NCBI GenBank assembly: GCA_963823215.1
Contig: CAWGKT010000010.1
Location: 69,814 to 133,813 of the forward strand
Reading direction: 5' to 3'
DNA length: 64,000 nt
From: CAIWHR01 sp963823215
Lineage (GTDB): Bacteria; Pseudomonadota; Gammaproteobacteria; Burkholderiales; Casimicrobiaceae
In this document: piece by piece, positions 35,208-43,753 of the stretch
Position numbering within the stretch: the first letter of the stretch is position 1
Layout of the letters: each line of letters begins with the position of its first letter
Program-made: the position numbers and the translations under genes
The notes under the pieces: generated by a model
Database searches by the model: none
What the model saw: the letters and a program-made list of their open reading frames with translations, nothing else
Told to the model about the DNA's origin: nothing

Positions 35208-37090
35208 GCATCGCAAAGCGCACTCCAGCCCGCAGACGACCCGAACTGGCGGGAGACCTACCGCGAGCTAGTCGCCACGGCCGCGGAAGCCGTCAGGCGG
35301 ATCCGCCCCGGCCAGCGGGTCTTCGTCGGCACCGGATGCGGACAGCCGCAGGAGCTCGTGCGCGCTCTCGTGGCGCGCGGCCGCGAGCTTCCCGACACGT
35401 CCATCGTCCACCTGCTGACATCCGGCGATGCGCCCTACGCGGACCAGGCGATGGCGGAACACTTCCGCGTCAACAGCTTCTTCATCTCCGACAACGTCCG
35501 CAAGATCATCCAGGAAGGACTGGGGGATTACACGCCCGTCTTTCTGTCCGACATTCCGCGCCTGTTCACGTCCGGCCAGCTGCCGCTGGATGTGGCCCTC
35601 ATCCAGGTCAGCCCGCCGGACAGCCGGGGCATGTGCAGCCTGGGGATCTCCGTCGACATCGTCAAGAGCGCCGCGGAGAACGCCAGCCTGGTCATCGCCC
35701 AGGTCAACCCCAACATGCCGCGCACGCTGGGCAACAGGTTCCTGCACGTCTACGACATCGACGTGCTCGTGCCCACCGACACGCCGCTGATCGAAGTGCA
35801 GGTGCCCGAGCCGGACGCGGAAACGCGCCAGATCGGCGAATACGTCGCCGCCCTGGTCGAGGACGGCTCGACGGTCGAGTTCGGCATCGGCGCGATTCCG
35901 CAGGCGGTGCTGCCGTTCCTCAAGGACAAGAAGGACCTCGGCATCCACACCGAGATGTTCACCGACGCCATCATCGACCTGATCGAGTCGGGCGCCGTCA
36001 ACGGGAGCCGCAAGACGCTCGACCGGGGCAAGATCGTCGCCAGCTTCTGCATGGGCACGAAGCGGCTGTACGACTACATCGACAACAACCCGCTGTTCTC
36101 GTTCCACCCGACGGAATACGTCAACGACCCGTTCGTCATCGCCAGCAGCACAAGATGGTGGCCATCAACATCGCTCTGGAGATCGACCTCACCGGCCAGG
36201 TCTGCGCGGACTCGCTCGGCACGCAGTTCTACTCCGGCATCGGCGGGCAGGTGGACTTCAATCGCGGCGCCGCCCGCTCGCCGGGCGGCAAGGCGATCAT
36301 CGCCCTGCCTTCGACGGCCAAGGACGGGACGGTGTCGCGCATCGTGACGCGACTCAGTCCCGGCGCCGGCGTGGTGACCACCCGCGGCGACGTCCACTAC
36401 GTCGTCACCGAATACGGCGTCGCCTATCTGCACGGCAAGAGCGTGCAGGAACGCGCGATGGCGCTCATCTCCATCGCCCATCCGAAGTTCCGGGGACAAC
36501 TGCTCAAGGAGGCGATCGAGGCCAAGTTCCTGCGCCCGGAACTGGCGGACGTCGAGGGCAAAGTCGTCATCGGGCCCAAGGAATTCCGCACCACCCATCT
36601 GCTCGACGACGGCACGCAGATCAACTTCCGCCCGATCCACCCGACCGACGAATCGGCCACCGTCGACCTGTTCTACGCACTGTCGAAGGAGACGATGTAT
36701 TACCGGTTCATGTCCCGCACGAAGCGCATTCCGCGCAGGCAATTCCAGGACTTCGTCTACATCGACCACCGCAACGACGTGGCCATCGTCGGCACCATCC
36801 CGGAGGCGCACGGCGAGGACATCATCGCCATCGGCCGCTACTACCTCGACGAGAAGACCAACCTGGCGGAGGTGGCATTCGTCGTGCGGGACGACTGGCA
36901 GAACCGCGGCATCGGCACGTTCCTGCTGAAGCACCTGGCCACCATCGCCAAGCGCAACGGGATACGCGGCTTCACCGCCGAGGTCCTTCGCGCAAATCGC
37001 GCCATGCAGCGCGTTTTCATGAAGGGCGACTTCAAGGTCCAAAGCGAGCCGACCGAGGACGTGTTCAGCTTCCACATGTATTTCGCCTGA
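35204..37090 (+). CDS. Acetyl-CoA hydrolase/CoA-transferase fused to a GNAT acetyltransferase domain, frameshifted
   Basis: About 628 residues. Residues 10-430 are of the 4-hydroxybutyrate CoA-transferase/acetyl-CoA hydrolase family (G-T-G-C-G-Q-P-Q near 44-51, V-E-F-G-I-G-A-I-P near 225-233, and Y-G-V-A-Y-L-H-G-K-S near the C-terminal end of that part). Residues 465-628 are a GNAT domain with the acetyl-CoA loop D-W-Q-N-R-G-I-G-T-F near 565-574. The start ATG at 35204 overlaps the preceding stop. The frame shifts near 35225-35240 and 36143-36155; both sides match the same family. The GNAT module may acetylate the synthetase next door, as protein acetyltransferases do with acetyl-CoA synthetases; that is inference. 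Confidence 0.82.
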   Translation: MSIAKRTPARRRPELAGDLPRASRHGRGSRQADPPRPAGLRRHRMRTAAGARARSRGARPRASRHVHRPPADIRRCALRGPGDGGTLPRQQLLHLRQRPQDHPGRTGGLHARLSVRHSAPVHVRPAAAGCGPHPGQPAGQPGHVQPGDLRRHRQERRGERQPGHRPGQPQHAAHAGQQVPARLRHRRARAHRHAADRSAGARAGRGNAPDRRIRRRPGRGRLDGRVRHRRDSAGGAAVPQGQEGPRHPHRDVHRRHHRPDRVGRRQREPQDARPGQDRRQLLHGHEAAVRLHRQQPAVLVPPDGIRQRPVRHRQQHKMVAINIALEIDLTGQVCADSLGTQFYSGIGGQVDFNRGAARSPGGKAIIALPSTAKDGTVSRIVTRLSPGAGVVTTRGDVHYVVTEYGVAYLHGKSVQERAMALISIAHPKFRGQLLKEAIEAKFLRPELADVEGKVVIGPKEFRTTHLLDDGTQINFRPIHPTDESATVDLFYALSKETMYYRFMSRTKRIPRRQFQDFVYIDHRNDVAIVGTIPEAHGEDIIAIGRYYLDEKTNLAEVAFVVRDDWQNRGIGTFLLKHLATIAKRNGIRGFTAEVLRANRAMQRVFMKGDFKVQSEPTEDVFSFHMYFA

Positions 37091-37130
37091 GGCCGCGCAG
37101 CCGCGCATCGTCAAGCAAAGCGAACCCGCA

Positions 37131-38504
37131 ATGCCCGCGAACCTGACCACCAATTCGACCGGTGCCATCACCATCACGCCGGTGGCGGCAGCGACGTTGC
37201 CGGCATGGCTCGAGCGTGCAACGGCGGCGGATCGGGAGTGGCTCAAGACCACCGGTTTCATCGCCGAACCCGGAACCTTTGCCTTCGTCCCCGGGACCAC
37301 CGGTAACCCCGCACGCCTATTGTTCGCGTCGTCGCCGGGTGACGGCGTATGGGCGTATGCCGGGCTTCCACGCTCCCTGCCCGAAGGAACCTATCGCATC
37401 GACGCGTCGTTCGATCGCGATGCCGCAACCGCGACGGCGCTCGGCTGGTCCCTCGGCAGCTACCTCTATTCGCGCTACAAGAAACCGAAGCGTGCGTGCG
37501 CGACGCTCGTCTGGCCCGACGAGGCCGATCGCGCCGAAGTCGAACGCCTGACGCGCGGCGTCTTCCTCGCGCGCGACCTCATCAATACGCCCGCGGAGGA
37601 AATGGGGCCCGACGAGCTCGCCGGAGCGGCGCGGGACGTGGCCCGCGAAGCGGCTGCCGAGTGCGCGATCATCCGCGGCGACGATCTTCTGCGCGCGAAC
37701 TATCCGACGATTCATGCGGTGGGGCGCGCGAGCAGTCGCCCACCGTGCCTTATCGACATCCGGTGGGGAGACCCGGTCGCGCCGAAGGTCACGCTGGTCG
37801 GCAAAGGCGTGTGCTTCGACACCGGCGGACTGGATCTCAAGCCGGCCGCCGCGATGCTGCAGATGAAGAAGGACATGGGGGGCGGCGCCGTGGTCCTCGG
37901 CCTCGCGAGCGCGTTGATGGCCGCCGGAGCGCCGATCCGCCTGCGCGTCCTCATCCCGGCGGTGGAGAATTCCGTCTCGGCCAACGCGCTCAGGCCCCGC
38001 GACATCATCCGCACCCGGATCGGCAAGACGGTCGAGATCGGCAATACCGACGCCGAGGGACGGCTGATCCTCTGCGACGCTCTGGCGGAAGCCGATGCGG
38101 AGGCACCGGCGCTCATCGTCGACTGCGCGACGTTGACCGGCGCCGCAAGAGTGGCACTCGGGCCCGAGGTGCAGGCGCTCTTCTGCAACGACGATGCCGT
38201 GGCCGAAGGCTTGCTGCGCGCAAGCGCTGCAGCGAGCGATCCGCTGTGGCGCATGCCGCTCTGGCAGCCCTATCGGAAGCTGATCGACAGCAAGGTGGCG
38301 GATTTCAACAACGTCGCGGAATCGCCGTTTGCCGGCGCGATCATCGCCGCACTGTACCTCGCGGAATTCGTGAAGCCGTCGACACCCTGGGCGCACATCG
38401 ACATGATGGCGTCGAACACAAGGGAATTGCCCGGTCGTCCCGAGGGCGGCGAGGCGACCGGCTTGCGTACTCTGTACGGCTACATCCGGGAGCGCTTCGG
38501 CTGA
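37131..38504 (+). CDS. M17 leucyl aminopeptidase-family metalloprotease
   Basis: A 457-residue peptidase. The catalytic C-terminal domain has V-G-K-G-V-C-F-D-T-G-G-L-D-L-K-P near residues 222-237, the K and D ligands of the first metal; M-K-K-D-M-G-G-G near 243-250; and N-T-D-A-E-G-R-L near 304-311 with the remaining metal ligands and the catalytic arginine. M17 enzymes remove N-terminal residues from peptides in the cytosol with two zinc or manganese ions. The gene lies 40 bases after the CoA-transferase fusion, perhaps co-transcribed, but no functional link is apparent. Confidence 0.92.
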   Translation: MPANLTTNSTGAITITPVAAATLPAWLERATAADREWLKTTGFIAEPGTFAFVPGTTGNPARLLFASSPGDGVWAYAGLPRSLPEGTYRIDASFDRDAATATALGWSLGSYLYSRYKKPKRACATLVWPDEADRAEVERLTRGVFLARDLINTPAEEMGPDELAGAARDVAREAAAECAIIRGDDLLRANYPTIHAVGRASSRPPCLIDIRWGDPVAPKVTLVGKGVCFDTGGLDLKPAAAMLQMKKDMGGGAVVLGLASALMAAGAPIRLRVLIPAVENSVSANALRPRDIIRTRIGKTVEIGNTDAEGRLILCDALAEADAEAPALIVDCATLTGAARVALGPEVQALFCNDDAVAEGLLRASAAASDPLWRMPLWQPYRKLIDSKVADFNNVAESPFAGAIIAALYLAEFVKPSTPWAHIDMMASNTRELPGRPEGGEATGLRTLYGYIRERFG

Positions 38505-38562
38505 TCTGCACGCGACGAAGGCTCTGCTCGCACCGGCGGCCGCCCGCCGACGCCCGCAGGTT

Positions 38563-39390
38563 TCAAGACTGGCCGGCGACGAAGAAGTCGACCATCTGCG
38601 CGATCTGGCCGCGCATCATCTCGCGCCCGAACACCGTCGTGCAGCCACAGCGCTCGGCGAGCGCGATCAGCGGCGTGCGCTCGGGCTTCACGATCGCGTC
38701 GAGCACGACCAGTTCGCGCGGCAGCGACGCGACGTCGATCGGCAGCCGCGCGTCGGCGAGCATGCCGACCGGCGACGCGTTGATCAGAACGTCGACGCCA
38801 TCGATCGCCGGCGCGCCGGCCGTGACGTCGACGCCCGGATGGGCGTGCGCGACTTTCGCCGCCAGCGCGCGTGCGCGATCCGCGTCGATATCGTGTATGC
38901 GCAACGACACCGGCCGCTCGAAGCCGATGGCGACGGCAATCGCGGAGCCCGCGCCGCCGGCGCCGATCAGCAGCACGTGCTTGCCCGCGAGCTCCACGCC
39001 GCGCCGCCGCAGCGCCGTCACGCAGCCCAGGCCGTCGAAGATCTCGCCGCGCCAGCGGCCGTCCTTGCCACGCCCGAGCACGTTGATGGCGCCGACGACG
39101 CGCGCCTGCGCGAGCAGGTCGTCGGCCAGCGCGCACGCGCGCGCCTTGTAGGGAATCGTGAACACGAGGCCGCCCAGGTTGCGCACGCGCAGCAGCTGCG
39201 GCAGGCAGGCGTCGAACTCGTGCGGCAGCACGTGGATCGGCACCAGCACGGCATCGAGGCCGCGGCCGACCATCTCGGCGGTGATCATTTCGGGCGAGCG
39301 CACCTGCTCGATCGGATCGCCGACGATGCCGAACAGGCGCGTCTTGCCGGAGACGTAGTCGACGTGGTCGCAGATCGTGCTTGTCATCAT
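38563..39390 (-). CDS. aroE: Shikimate dehydrogenase-like oxidoreductase
   Basis: A 275-residue AroE-family enzyme. G-I-V-G-D-P-I-E-Q-V-R-S-P near residues 20-32 is the substrate loop, in which the usual H-S-x-S-P has become Q-V-R-S-P; T-I-P-Y-K near 75-79 holds the catalytic lysine; F-D-G-L-G near 115-119 the aspartate; and L-I-G-A-G-G-A-G-S near 139-147 the NADP loop. The changed serines in the substrate loop argue against true shikimate synthesis and for a catabolic quinate/shikimate-like role. It is divergent from an acyl-CoA dehydrogenase, with starts only 49 bases apart, so the two likely share regulation. An ATG one codon later is an alternative start. Confidence 0.82.
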   Translation of the reverse strand: MMTSTICDHVDYVSGKTRLFGIVGDPIEQVRSPEMITAEMVGRGLDAVLVPIHVLPHEFDACLPQLLRVRNLGGLVFTIPYKARACALADDLLAQARVVGAINVLGRGKDGRWRGEIFDGLGCVTALRRRGVELAGKHVLLIGAGGAGSAIAVAIGFERPVSLRIHDIDADRARALAAKVAHAHPGVDVTAGAPAIDGVDVLINASPVGMLADARLPIDVASLPRELVVLDAIVKPERTPLIALAERCGCTTVFGREMMRGQIAQMVDFFVAGQS

Positions 39391-39439
39391 CGGGACCCCG
39401 CCGAATGTTAGCATCCGCCACGCGAAGAGAGGAGTCCCC

Positions 39440-40579
39440 ATGGACGACGGCGACGAGCGCCACGCGCTCATCCGACACACCACCCGGCAGTTTGCCGACG
39501 CGAAGATCCGTCCGGTCGCCGTCGAGCTCGACGCGAGCGAGCGCTTTCCCGAAGACCTGTATCGCGAGATGGCGGAGCTGGGGCTCTTCGGCATCGCCAT
39601 CGCGGAGGAGCTGGGCGGGGCCGGCGCGGACTGCGTGGCCTACGCCATCGTGATGGAGGAGCTCGCGCGCGGCTACGCGTCGATTGCCGATCAATGCGGG
39701 CTGGTCGAGCTGGTGGCCACCTTGCTGGCGGAGCACGGCACGCCGGCGCAGCACCAGCGATACCTGGCCCCGCTGCTGCACGCGCGGCGGCGCCCTGCCT
39801 ACGCGATCACCGAAGCCGAGGCGGGGTCGGACGTGTCGGGCATCCGCACGACGGCGACCCGGACGCCCGCCGGCTGGCGGCTCGACGGGAGCAAGCTTTG
39901 GATCCACAACGCACCGGTGGCCGATTTCGCCGTGGTCCTCGCGCGCACCGACGCCACCGCCGGCAAGCGCGGCATGAGCATCTTCGTCGTCGACCTCGAT
40001 CGACCTGGCGTGCGTGCCGGGGCGAAGGAGCACAAGATGGGACAGCGCGCCTCGCCCGTCGGCGCGCTCTTCTTCGACGGTGTCGAGTTGCCCGGCGATG
40101 CGCTGCTCGGGCCCGAGAACCGCGGCTTTCACCTGATGATGAGCGTACTCGACAAGGGACGCGTGGGCATCGGGGCGCTGGCGGTGGGCATCCTGCAGGC
40201 CGCGCTCGATGCTTCCGTCGAGCACGCGAACGCCCGGCGCCAGTTCGGCCACGCGATCGCGGAGTTCCAGGCGATCCAGTGGCTGATCGCGGACATGGCG
40301 AAGAGCCTGCACGCGTCCCGGCTCCTGGTCCGCGACGCCGCGCAGACGCTCGATCGCGGCGAGCGCGCGACGCTCGCGGCCTCGATCGCGAAGTGCTTCG
40401 CCACCGACGCCGCCGTCGAGCACACGTCGAACGCCGTGCAGGTCCACGGCGGCATGGGTTACGTGCGGGGGGTCGAGGTGGAGCGGCTCTACCGCGACGC
40501 CAAGATCACGCAGATCTACGAAGGGACGAACCAGATCCAGCGGCTGATCATCGCCCGCAACCTGTTGGGCGGGATGTGA
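39440..40579 (+). CDS. Acyl-CoA dehydrogenase
   Basis: A 379-residue flavoprotein. A-I-T-E-A-E-A-G-S-D near residues 117-126 is the first signature, and Q-V-H-G-G-M-G-Y near 333-340 is the second. Y-E-G-T-N-Q-I-Q near 359-366 contains the glutamate that serves as catalytic base in short and medium chain members. It introduces a 2,3 double bond in an acyl-CoA and passes electrons to ETF. The start at 39440 has GAGAGGAG in front. It heads a plus-strand run of MaoC, CoA-transferase, enoyl-CoA hydratase and SDR genes. Confidence 0.93.
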   Translation: MDDGDERHALIRHTTRQFADAKIRPVAVELDASERFPEDLYREMAELGLFGIAIAEELGGAGADCVAYAIVMEELARGYASIADQCGLVELVATLLAEHGTPAQHQRYLAPLLHARRRPAYAITEAEAGSDVSGIRTTATRTPAGWRLDGSKLWIHNAPVADFAVVLARTDATAGKRGMSIFVVDLDRPGVRAGAKEHKMGQRASPVGALFFDGVELPGDALLGPENRGFHLMMSVLDKGRVGIGALAVGILQAALDASVEHANARRQFGHAIAEFQAIQWLIADMAKSLHASRLLVRDAAQTLDRGERATLAASIAKCFATDAAVEHTSNAVQVHGGMGYVRGVEVERLYRDAKITQIYEGTNQIQRLIIARNLLGGM

Positions 40580-40641
40580 CCGGTGAGCGTTGACAGCCCC
40601 CCGGCGCGCTGCGTACGCTGCGGACGATTCCCTCTCCGACC

Positions 40642-41112
40642 ATGAACATGAGCACACCGGAAACACCCGCAGGCGCCGCGCCCGGCGCCCCGCCGCACCC
40701 CGACGACGTCATCACGTTCAGCAAGACCGTCGGCGAATCGGACGTCTACCTCTTCGCCGGGATCACCGGCGACCTCGCGCCGGTCCACGTCGACCAGGAG
40801 TTCATGAAGGCGAACTCGCCGTTCGGCGAGCGCATCGCCCACGGCGTGCTGGTGCTGGGCTTCACCTCGACCGCTTCGACCATGCTGGCGGCCCGCCTCC
40901 TCGCGGCCTTCGGCTGGCGATCGATGGTCTCGCTCGGCTACGACGGCATCCGCTTCATCGCACCCGTGCGCATCGGCGACACGATCACCGTGCGTTACCG
41001 GCTCCTGGAGCGCGATCCGTCGCGCCGGCGCACGACCTCGGAGTTCGAGGTGGTCAATCAGCGCGGCGAGAAGGTGCTGGTCGGCCGGCACATCATGAAG
41101 TGGTTCGAATGA
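40642..41112 (+). CDS. MaoC-like hydratase
   Basis: A 156-residue single hot-dog (R)-specific enoyl-CoA hydratase. F-A-G-I-T-G-D-L-A-P-V-H-V-D near residues 38-51 is the MaoC catalytic motif, with D44 and H49 as the expected dyad, and R-I-A-H-G-V-L-V-L-G near 64-73 is typical of the family. It hydrates the double bond made by the upstream acyl-CoA dehydrogenase. The second ATG (two codons later) is also possible as start. Confidence 0.9.
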   Translation: MNMSTPETPAGAAPGAPPHPDDVITFSKTVGESDVYLFAGITGDLAPVHVDQEFMKANSPFGERIAHGVLVLGFTSTASTMLAARLLAAFGWRSMVSLGYDGIRFIAPVRIGDTITVRYRLLERDPSRRRTTSEFEVVNQRGEKVLVGRHIMKWFE

Positions 41113-41127
41113 GTGCCGCCGGGCCGT

Positions 41128-41180
41128 CCCAAGGCACTCGCCCCCCGGGGGGAGCGGCGCGCAGCGCCGTTCGGGGGGAA
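41128..41180. repeat. GC-rich palindromic intergenic repeat, copy 1
   Basis: The run C6-G6 at 41141-41152 is followed by AGCGGCGCGCAGCGCCGTTC and a further G run. The structure (C run, G run, then a GCGC-centred stem) is shared with copy 2 at 43664-43740. Repeats of this look are common between genes in Burkholderiales. Confidence 0.6.
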
Positions 41181-41236
41181 CATACAACGGCCGTCACCGC
41201 ACCGAAGCTCGCGAACGGCCCACAGCGGCGCGAACG

Positions 41237-42856
41237 ATGAGCTCGAAGATCGTCGCCATCGAGCGCGCCGCCGCGCTGGTGCCGGATGGCGCCGTGCTCG
41301 CGGTAAGCAGCTCGTCCGGATTGAACACGCCGGACGCCTTCCTCGCGGCGCTGGGCGCGCGCTTTCGCGCCGAGGGCCGGCCGCGCGGCCTGACCGTCCT
41401 CATGCCCATCAGCGCCGGCGACATGTACGGCATCAAGGGCATCGATCACCTCGCCCAGCCGGGCATGCTCGCCCGGGTGATCGGCGGCTCCTACCCGAGC
41501 GGCCCGTCCTCGTTCGACCCGCCGCGCATTCGCGAAATGATCGCCGGCGAGGAGGTCGCCGCCTGGAACCTGCCGAGCGGCGTGCTGTTCGACATGCTGC
41601 GCGACGTCGCCGCCAAGCGCGCGGGCGTGCTGACCAAGGTCGGGCTCGGCACGTTCGTCGACCCGCGTCTCGATGGCGGGCGCATGAACGCCTCGGCGCG
41701 GCCCGACATCGTGCGCCTCGTCGAGTTCGGCGGCGAGGAATGGCTGCACGTACCGAACATCGTGCCGAATGTCGGCATCCTCCGCGGGACGACCGCGGAC
41801 GAGGATGGCAATGTGTCGATGGAGCACGAAGGCGCCGTGCTCGGCGCCGTCGACGTCGCGCTTGCCGTGCGCAACTCCGGTGGCATGGTGATCGCGCAGG
41901 TCAAGCGCACGACGGCGCGCGGCTCGATTCCGCCGCAGCGCGTGATCGTGCCGTCGACGCTGGTCGATTTCGTCGTCGTCGACCCGCAGCAGAAGCAGGC
42001 CACCGAGATCGTCTACGATCCCGCGCTTTCGGGCGAAGTGCGGCGCCCGCAAAGCTCGTTCGAGCCGGTGCCCTTCGGCCCCGACAAGGTGATCGCGCGG
42101 CGCGCGGCGATGGAGCTTCGCGCGGGCGATGTGGTCAACCTCGGGTTCGGCATCTCGCCGCTGGTGCCCTACATCCTGCTCGAGGAAGGGCAAGGCGAAG
42201 CGGTGACCTGGGCGATCGAGCAGGGGCCCGTCGGCGGTGTTCCCGCCGACGGCTTCCCGTTCGGCTGCGCCTACAACGCGCAGGCGATCCTGTCCTCGCC
42301 GCAGCAGTTCACCTTCTTCCAGGGCGGCGGATCCGACATCGCGCTCCTGTCCTTTCTCGAAATCGGGCAGGACGGCAGCGTCAACGTCTCGAAGCTCGCG
42401 CTGCGCCCGCACGTGACCGCCGGCTGCGGCGGCTTCGTCGACATCACCGCGCGGGCGCGCAAGATGGTGTTCTCCGGCTATTTCCGCGCCGGCGGCATCG
42501 AACTCGATGCGCGCGACGGCGCGATGCGCATCCTCCGCGAAGGGCGCCACGGCAAGCTCGTGCCCGCCGTGGAGCAGGTGACTTTCAACGGCGCCCGGGC
42601 GCTCGCGGAAGGAAGGCAGGCGCTCTACATCACCGAGCGCTGCGTGCTCGAATTGCGTCCCGCCGGGCTTACTGTGATCGAGCTCGCGCCGGGCGTCGAC
42701 CTCAACCGCGACGTGCTGGCCCAGGCGGGCTTCGCGCTGCGCGTGGCGGACGACCTTCGGCCGATGGATCCGCGGCTCTTCCAGCCGGAGCCCATGCGTC
42801 TGGTGCTCCCGGAGAACCCGCGTCGTGCGAGTCTGGATCGTGCCGTCGTTGACTGA
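41237..42856 (+). CDS. Family I acyl-CoA:carboxylate CoA-transferase (fused subunits)
   Basis: A 539-residue enzyme with alpha-like (1-265) and beta-like (275-530) halves in one chain, as in the YdiF/propionate CoA-transferase group. V-N-L-G-F-G-I-S-P-L near residues 299-308 is the CoA-loop of the beta half, and the segment A-I-E-Q-G-P-V-G-G near 326-334 contains the glutamate that forms the thioester intermediate. F-Q-G-G-G-S-D-I-A near 361-369 is also conserved. It activates a free acid by moving CoA from a donor such as acetyl- or succinyl-CoA, and so probably starts the pathway in this cluster. The ATG at 41237 is adopted; the 124 bases before it hold a repeat. Confidence 0.9.
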   Translation: MSSKIVAIERAAALVPDGAVLAVSSSSGLNTPDAFLAALGARFRAEGRPRGLTVLMPISAGDMYGIKGIDHLAQPGMLARVIGGSYPSGPSSFDPPRIREMIAGEEVAAWNLPSGVLFDMLRDVAAKRAGVLTKVGLGTFVDPRLDGGRMNASARPDIVRLVEFGGEEWLHVPNIVPNVGILRGTTADEDGNVSMEHEGAVLGAVDVALAVRNSGGMVIAQVKRTTARGSIPPQRVIVPSTLVDFVVVDPQQKQATEIVYDPALSGEVRRPQSSFEPVPFGPDKVIARRAAMELRAGDVVNLGFGISPLVPYILLEEGQGEAVTWAIEQGPVGGVPADGFPFGCAYNAQAILSSPQQFTFFQGGGSDIALLSFLEIGQDGSVNVSKLALRPHVTAGCGGFVDITARARKMVFSGYFRAGGIELDARDGAMRILREGRHGKLVPAVEQVTFNGARALAEGRQALYITERCVLELRPAGLTVIELAPGVDLNRDVLAQAGFALRVADDLRPMDPRLFQPEPMRLVLPENPRRASLDRAVVD

Positions 42857-42865
42857 GCCGGAGCC

Positions 42866-43657
42866 ATGACGACGCACGCAACTGCAGGCAACGTGATCCT
42901 GCGCGCCGACGGTCCGGTGGCCACGATCGAGCTCGATCGCCCTGAGCGGCTCAACGCGCTGACACTGGCGATGCTCGGACGCATCGATGCGATTTGCACC
43001 GAGCTCGAGGCGCGCACCGACGTGCGCGCCGTCGTGGTCCGGTCGACTTCGGCACGCGCGTTCTGCGCCGGCGCGGACGTCAGCGAGTGGTCCGCGCTCG
43101 GGCCCGAAGGGATGTGGCGGCGCTGGATCGCCGAGGGACATCGCGTGTTCGAGCGCCTCGCGCGCCTGCCCATGCCCACCATCGCGTCGATCTCGGGGGT
43201 CGCCTTCGGCGGCGGGCTCGAGCTCGCCCTCGCCTGCGACCTGCGACTCGCTTCGCCCGATGCGCGCTTCGCGTTGCCGGAGACGCGGATCGGCGTGGTG
43301 CCCGGCTGGGGCGGCACCGCCCGGCTGGCGGCGCTGATCGGCACGGGGCGGGCAAAGCAGATGGCGCTGACCGGAGAACCGGTGGGGGCGGATGAAGCGT
43401 GCCGATGGGGACTGGTCAACGAGAGTGTGGCGGCCGCCGCCCTGGCCGCGCGGGTGCAGGCGGTGGCAATGCGCATTGCCGAGGGGCCGCGCCTCGCCGT
43501 GCAGGTGACCAAGCAGCTGATCGACGGCTCGCTGCCGCGCGGGCCGACGGCGGCGCTGGAGGCGCTCGCCGCGGGCTTCGTCGCCGGCAGCGACGATCTC
43601 GCCGAGGGCGTGACCGCATTCCGCGAGAAGCGGCCGCCGCGCTTCCGCCGCAATTAG
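42866..43657 (+). CDS. Enoyl-CoA hydratase/isomerase-family protein
   Basis: A 263-residue crotonase-fold protein. The oxyanion-hole regions A-F-C-A-G-A-D near residues 65-71 and G-V-A-F-G-G-G-L-E near 110-118 are present, and P-E-T-R-I-G-V-V-P-G-W-G-G near 137-149 carries a glutamate in the position of the first catalytic acid. It starts nine bases after the CoA-transferase stop. Hydration, isomerisation or ring cleavage are all possible within this fold; with a MaoC hydratase already present, one of the two likely does a different step. Confidence 0.92.
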   Translation: MTTHATAGNVILRADGPVATIELDRPERLNALTLAMLGRIDAICTELEARTDVRAVVVRSTSARAFCAGADVSEWSALGPEGMWRRWIAEGHRVFERLARLPMPTIASISGVAFGGGLELALACDLRLASPDARFALPETRIGVVPGWGGTARLAALIGTGRAKQMALTGEPVGADEACRWGLVNESVAAAALAARVQAVAMRIAEGPRLAVQVTKQLIDGSLPRGPTAALEALAAGFVAGSDDLAEGVTAFREKRPPRFRRN

Positions 43658-43663
43658 GATGGA

Positions 43664-43740
43664 CGGCCCCCACGCTCGCTACGTTCGCTGCCCCCCGAGG
43701 GGGCGCGCAGCGCCCTTCGGGCGGCCGGGCGGGCGCTGCG
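43664..43740. repeat. GC-rich palindromic intergenic repeat, copy 2
   Basis: Begins GGCCCCCACGCTCGCTACG, then a C6 run, GAGGGGGCGCGCAGCGCCC and TTCGGGCGG. The core after the C run aligns with copy 1 at 41128-41180. It separates the enoyl-CoA hydratase and SDR genes. Confidence 0.65.
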
Positions 43741-43753
43741 GTGCCATGCTTCG

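Noticed and set aside
34521..36155. Programmed frameshifting in the acyl-CoA synthetase and CoA-transferase genes
   Set aside because: The shifts are many, at unrelated sites, without a slippery heptamer and pseudoknot; sequence error explains them better.
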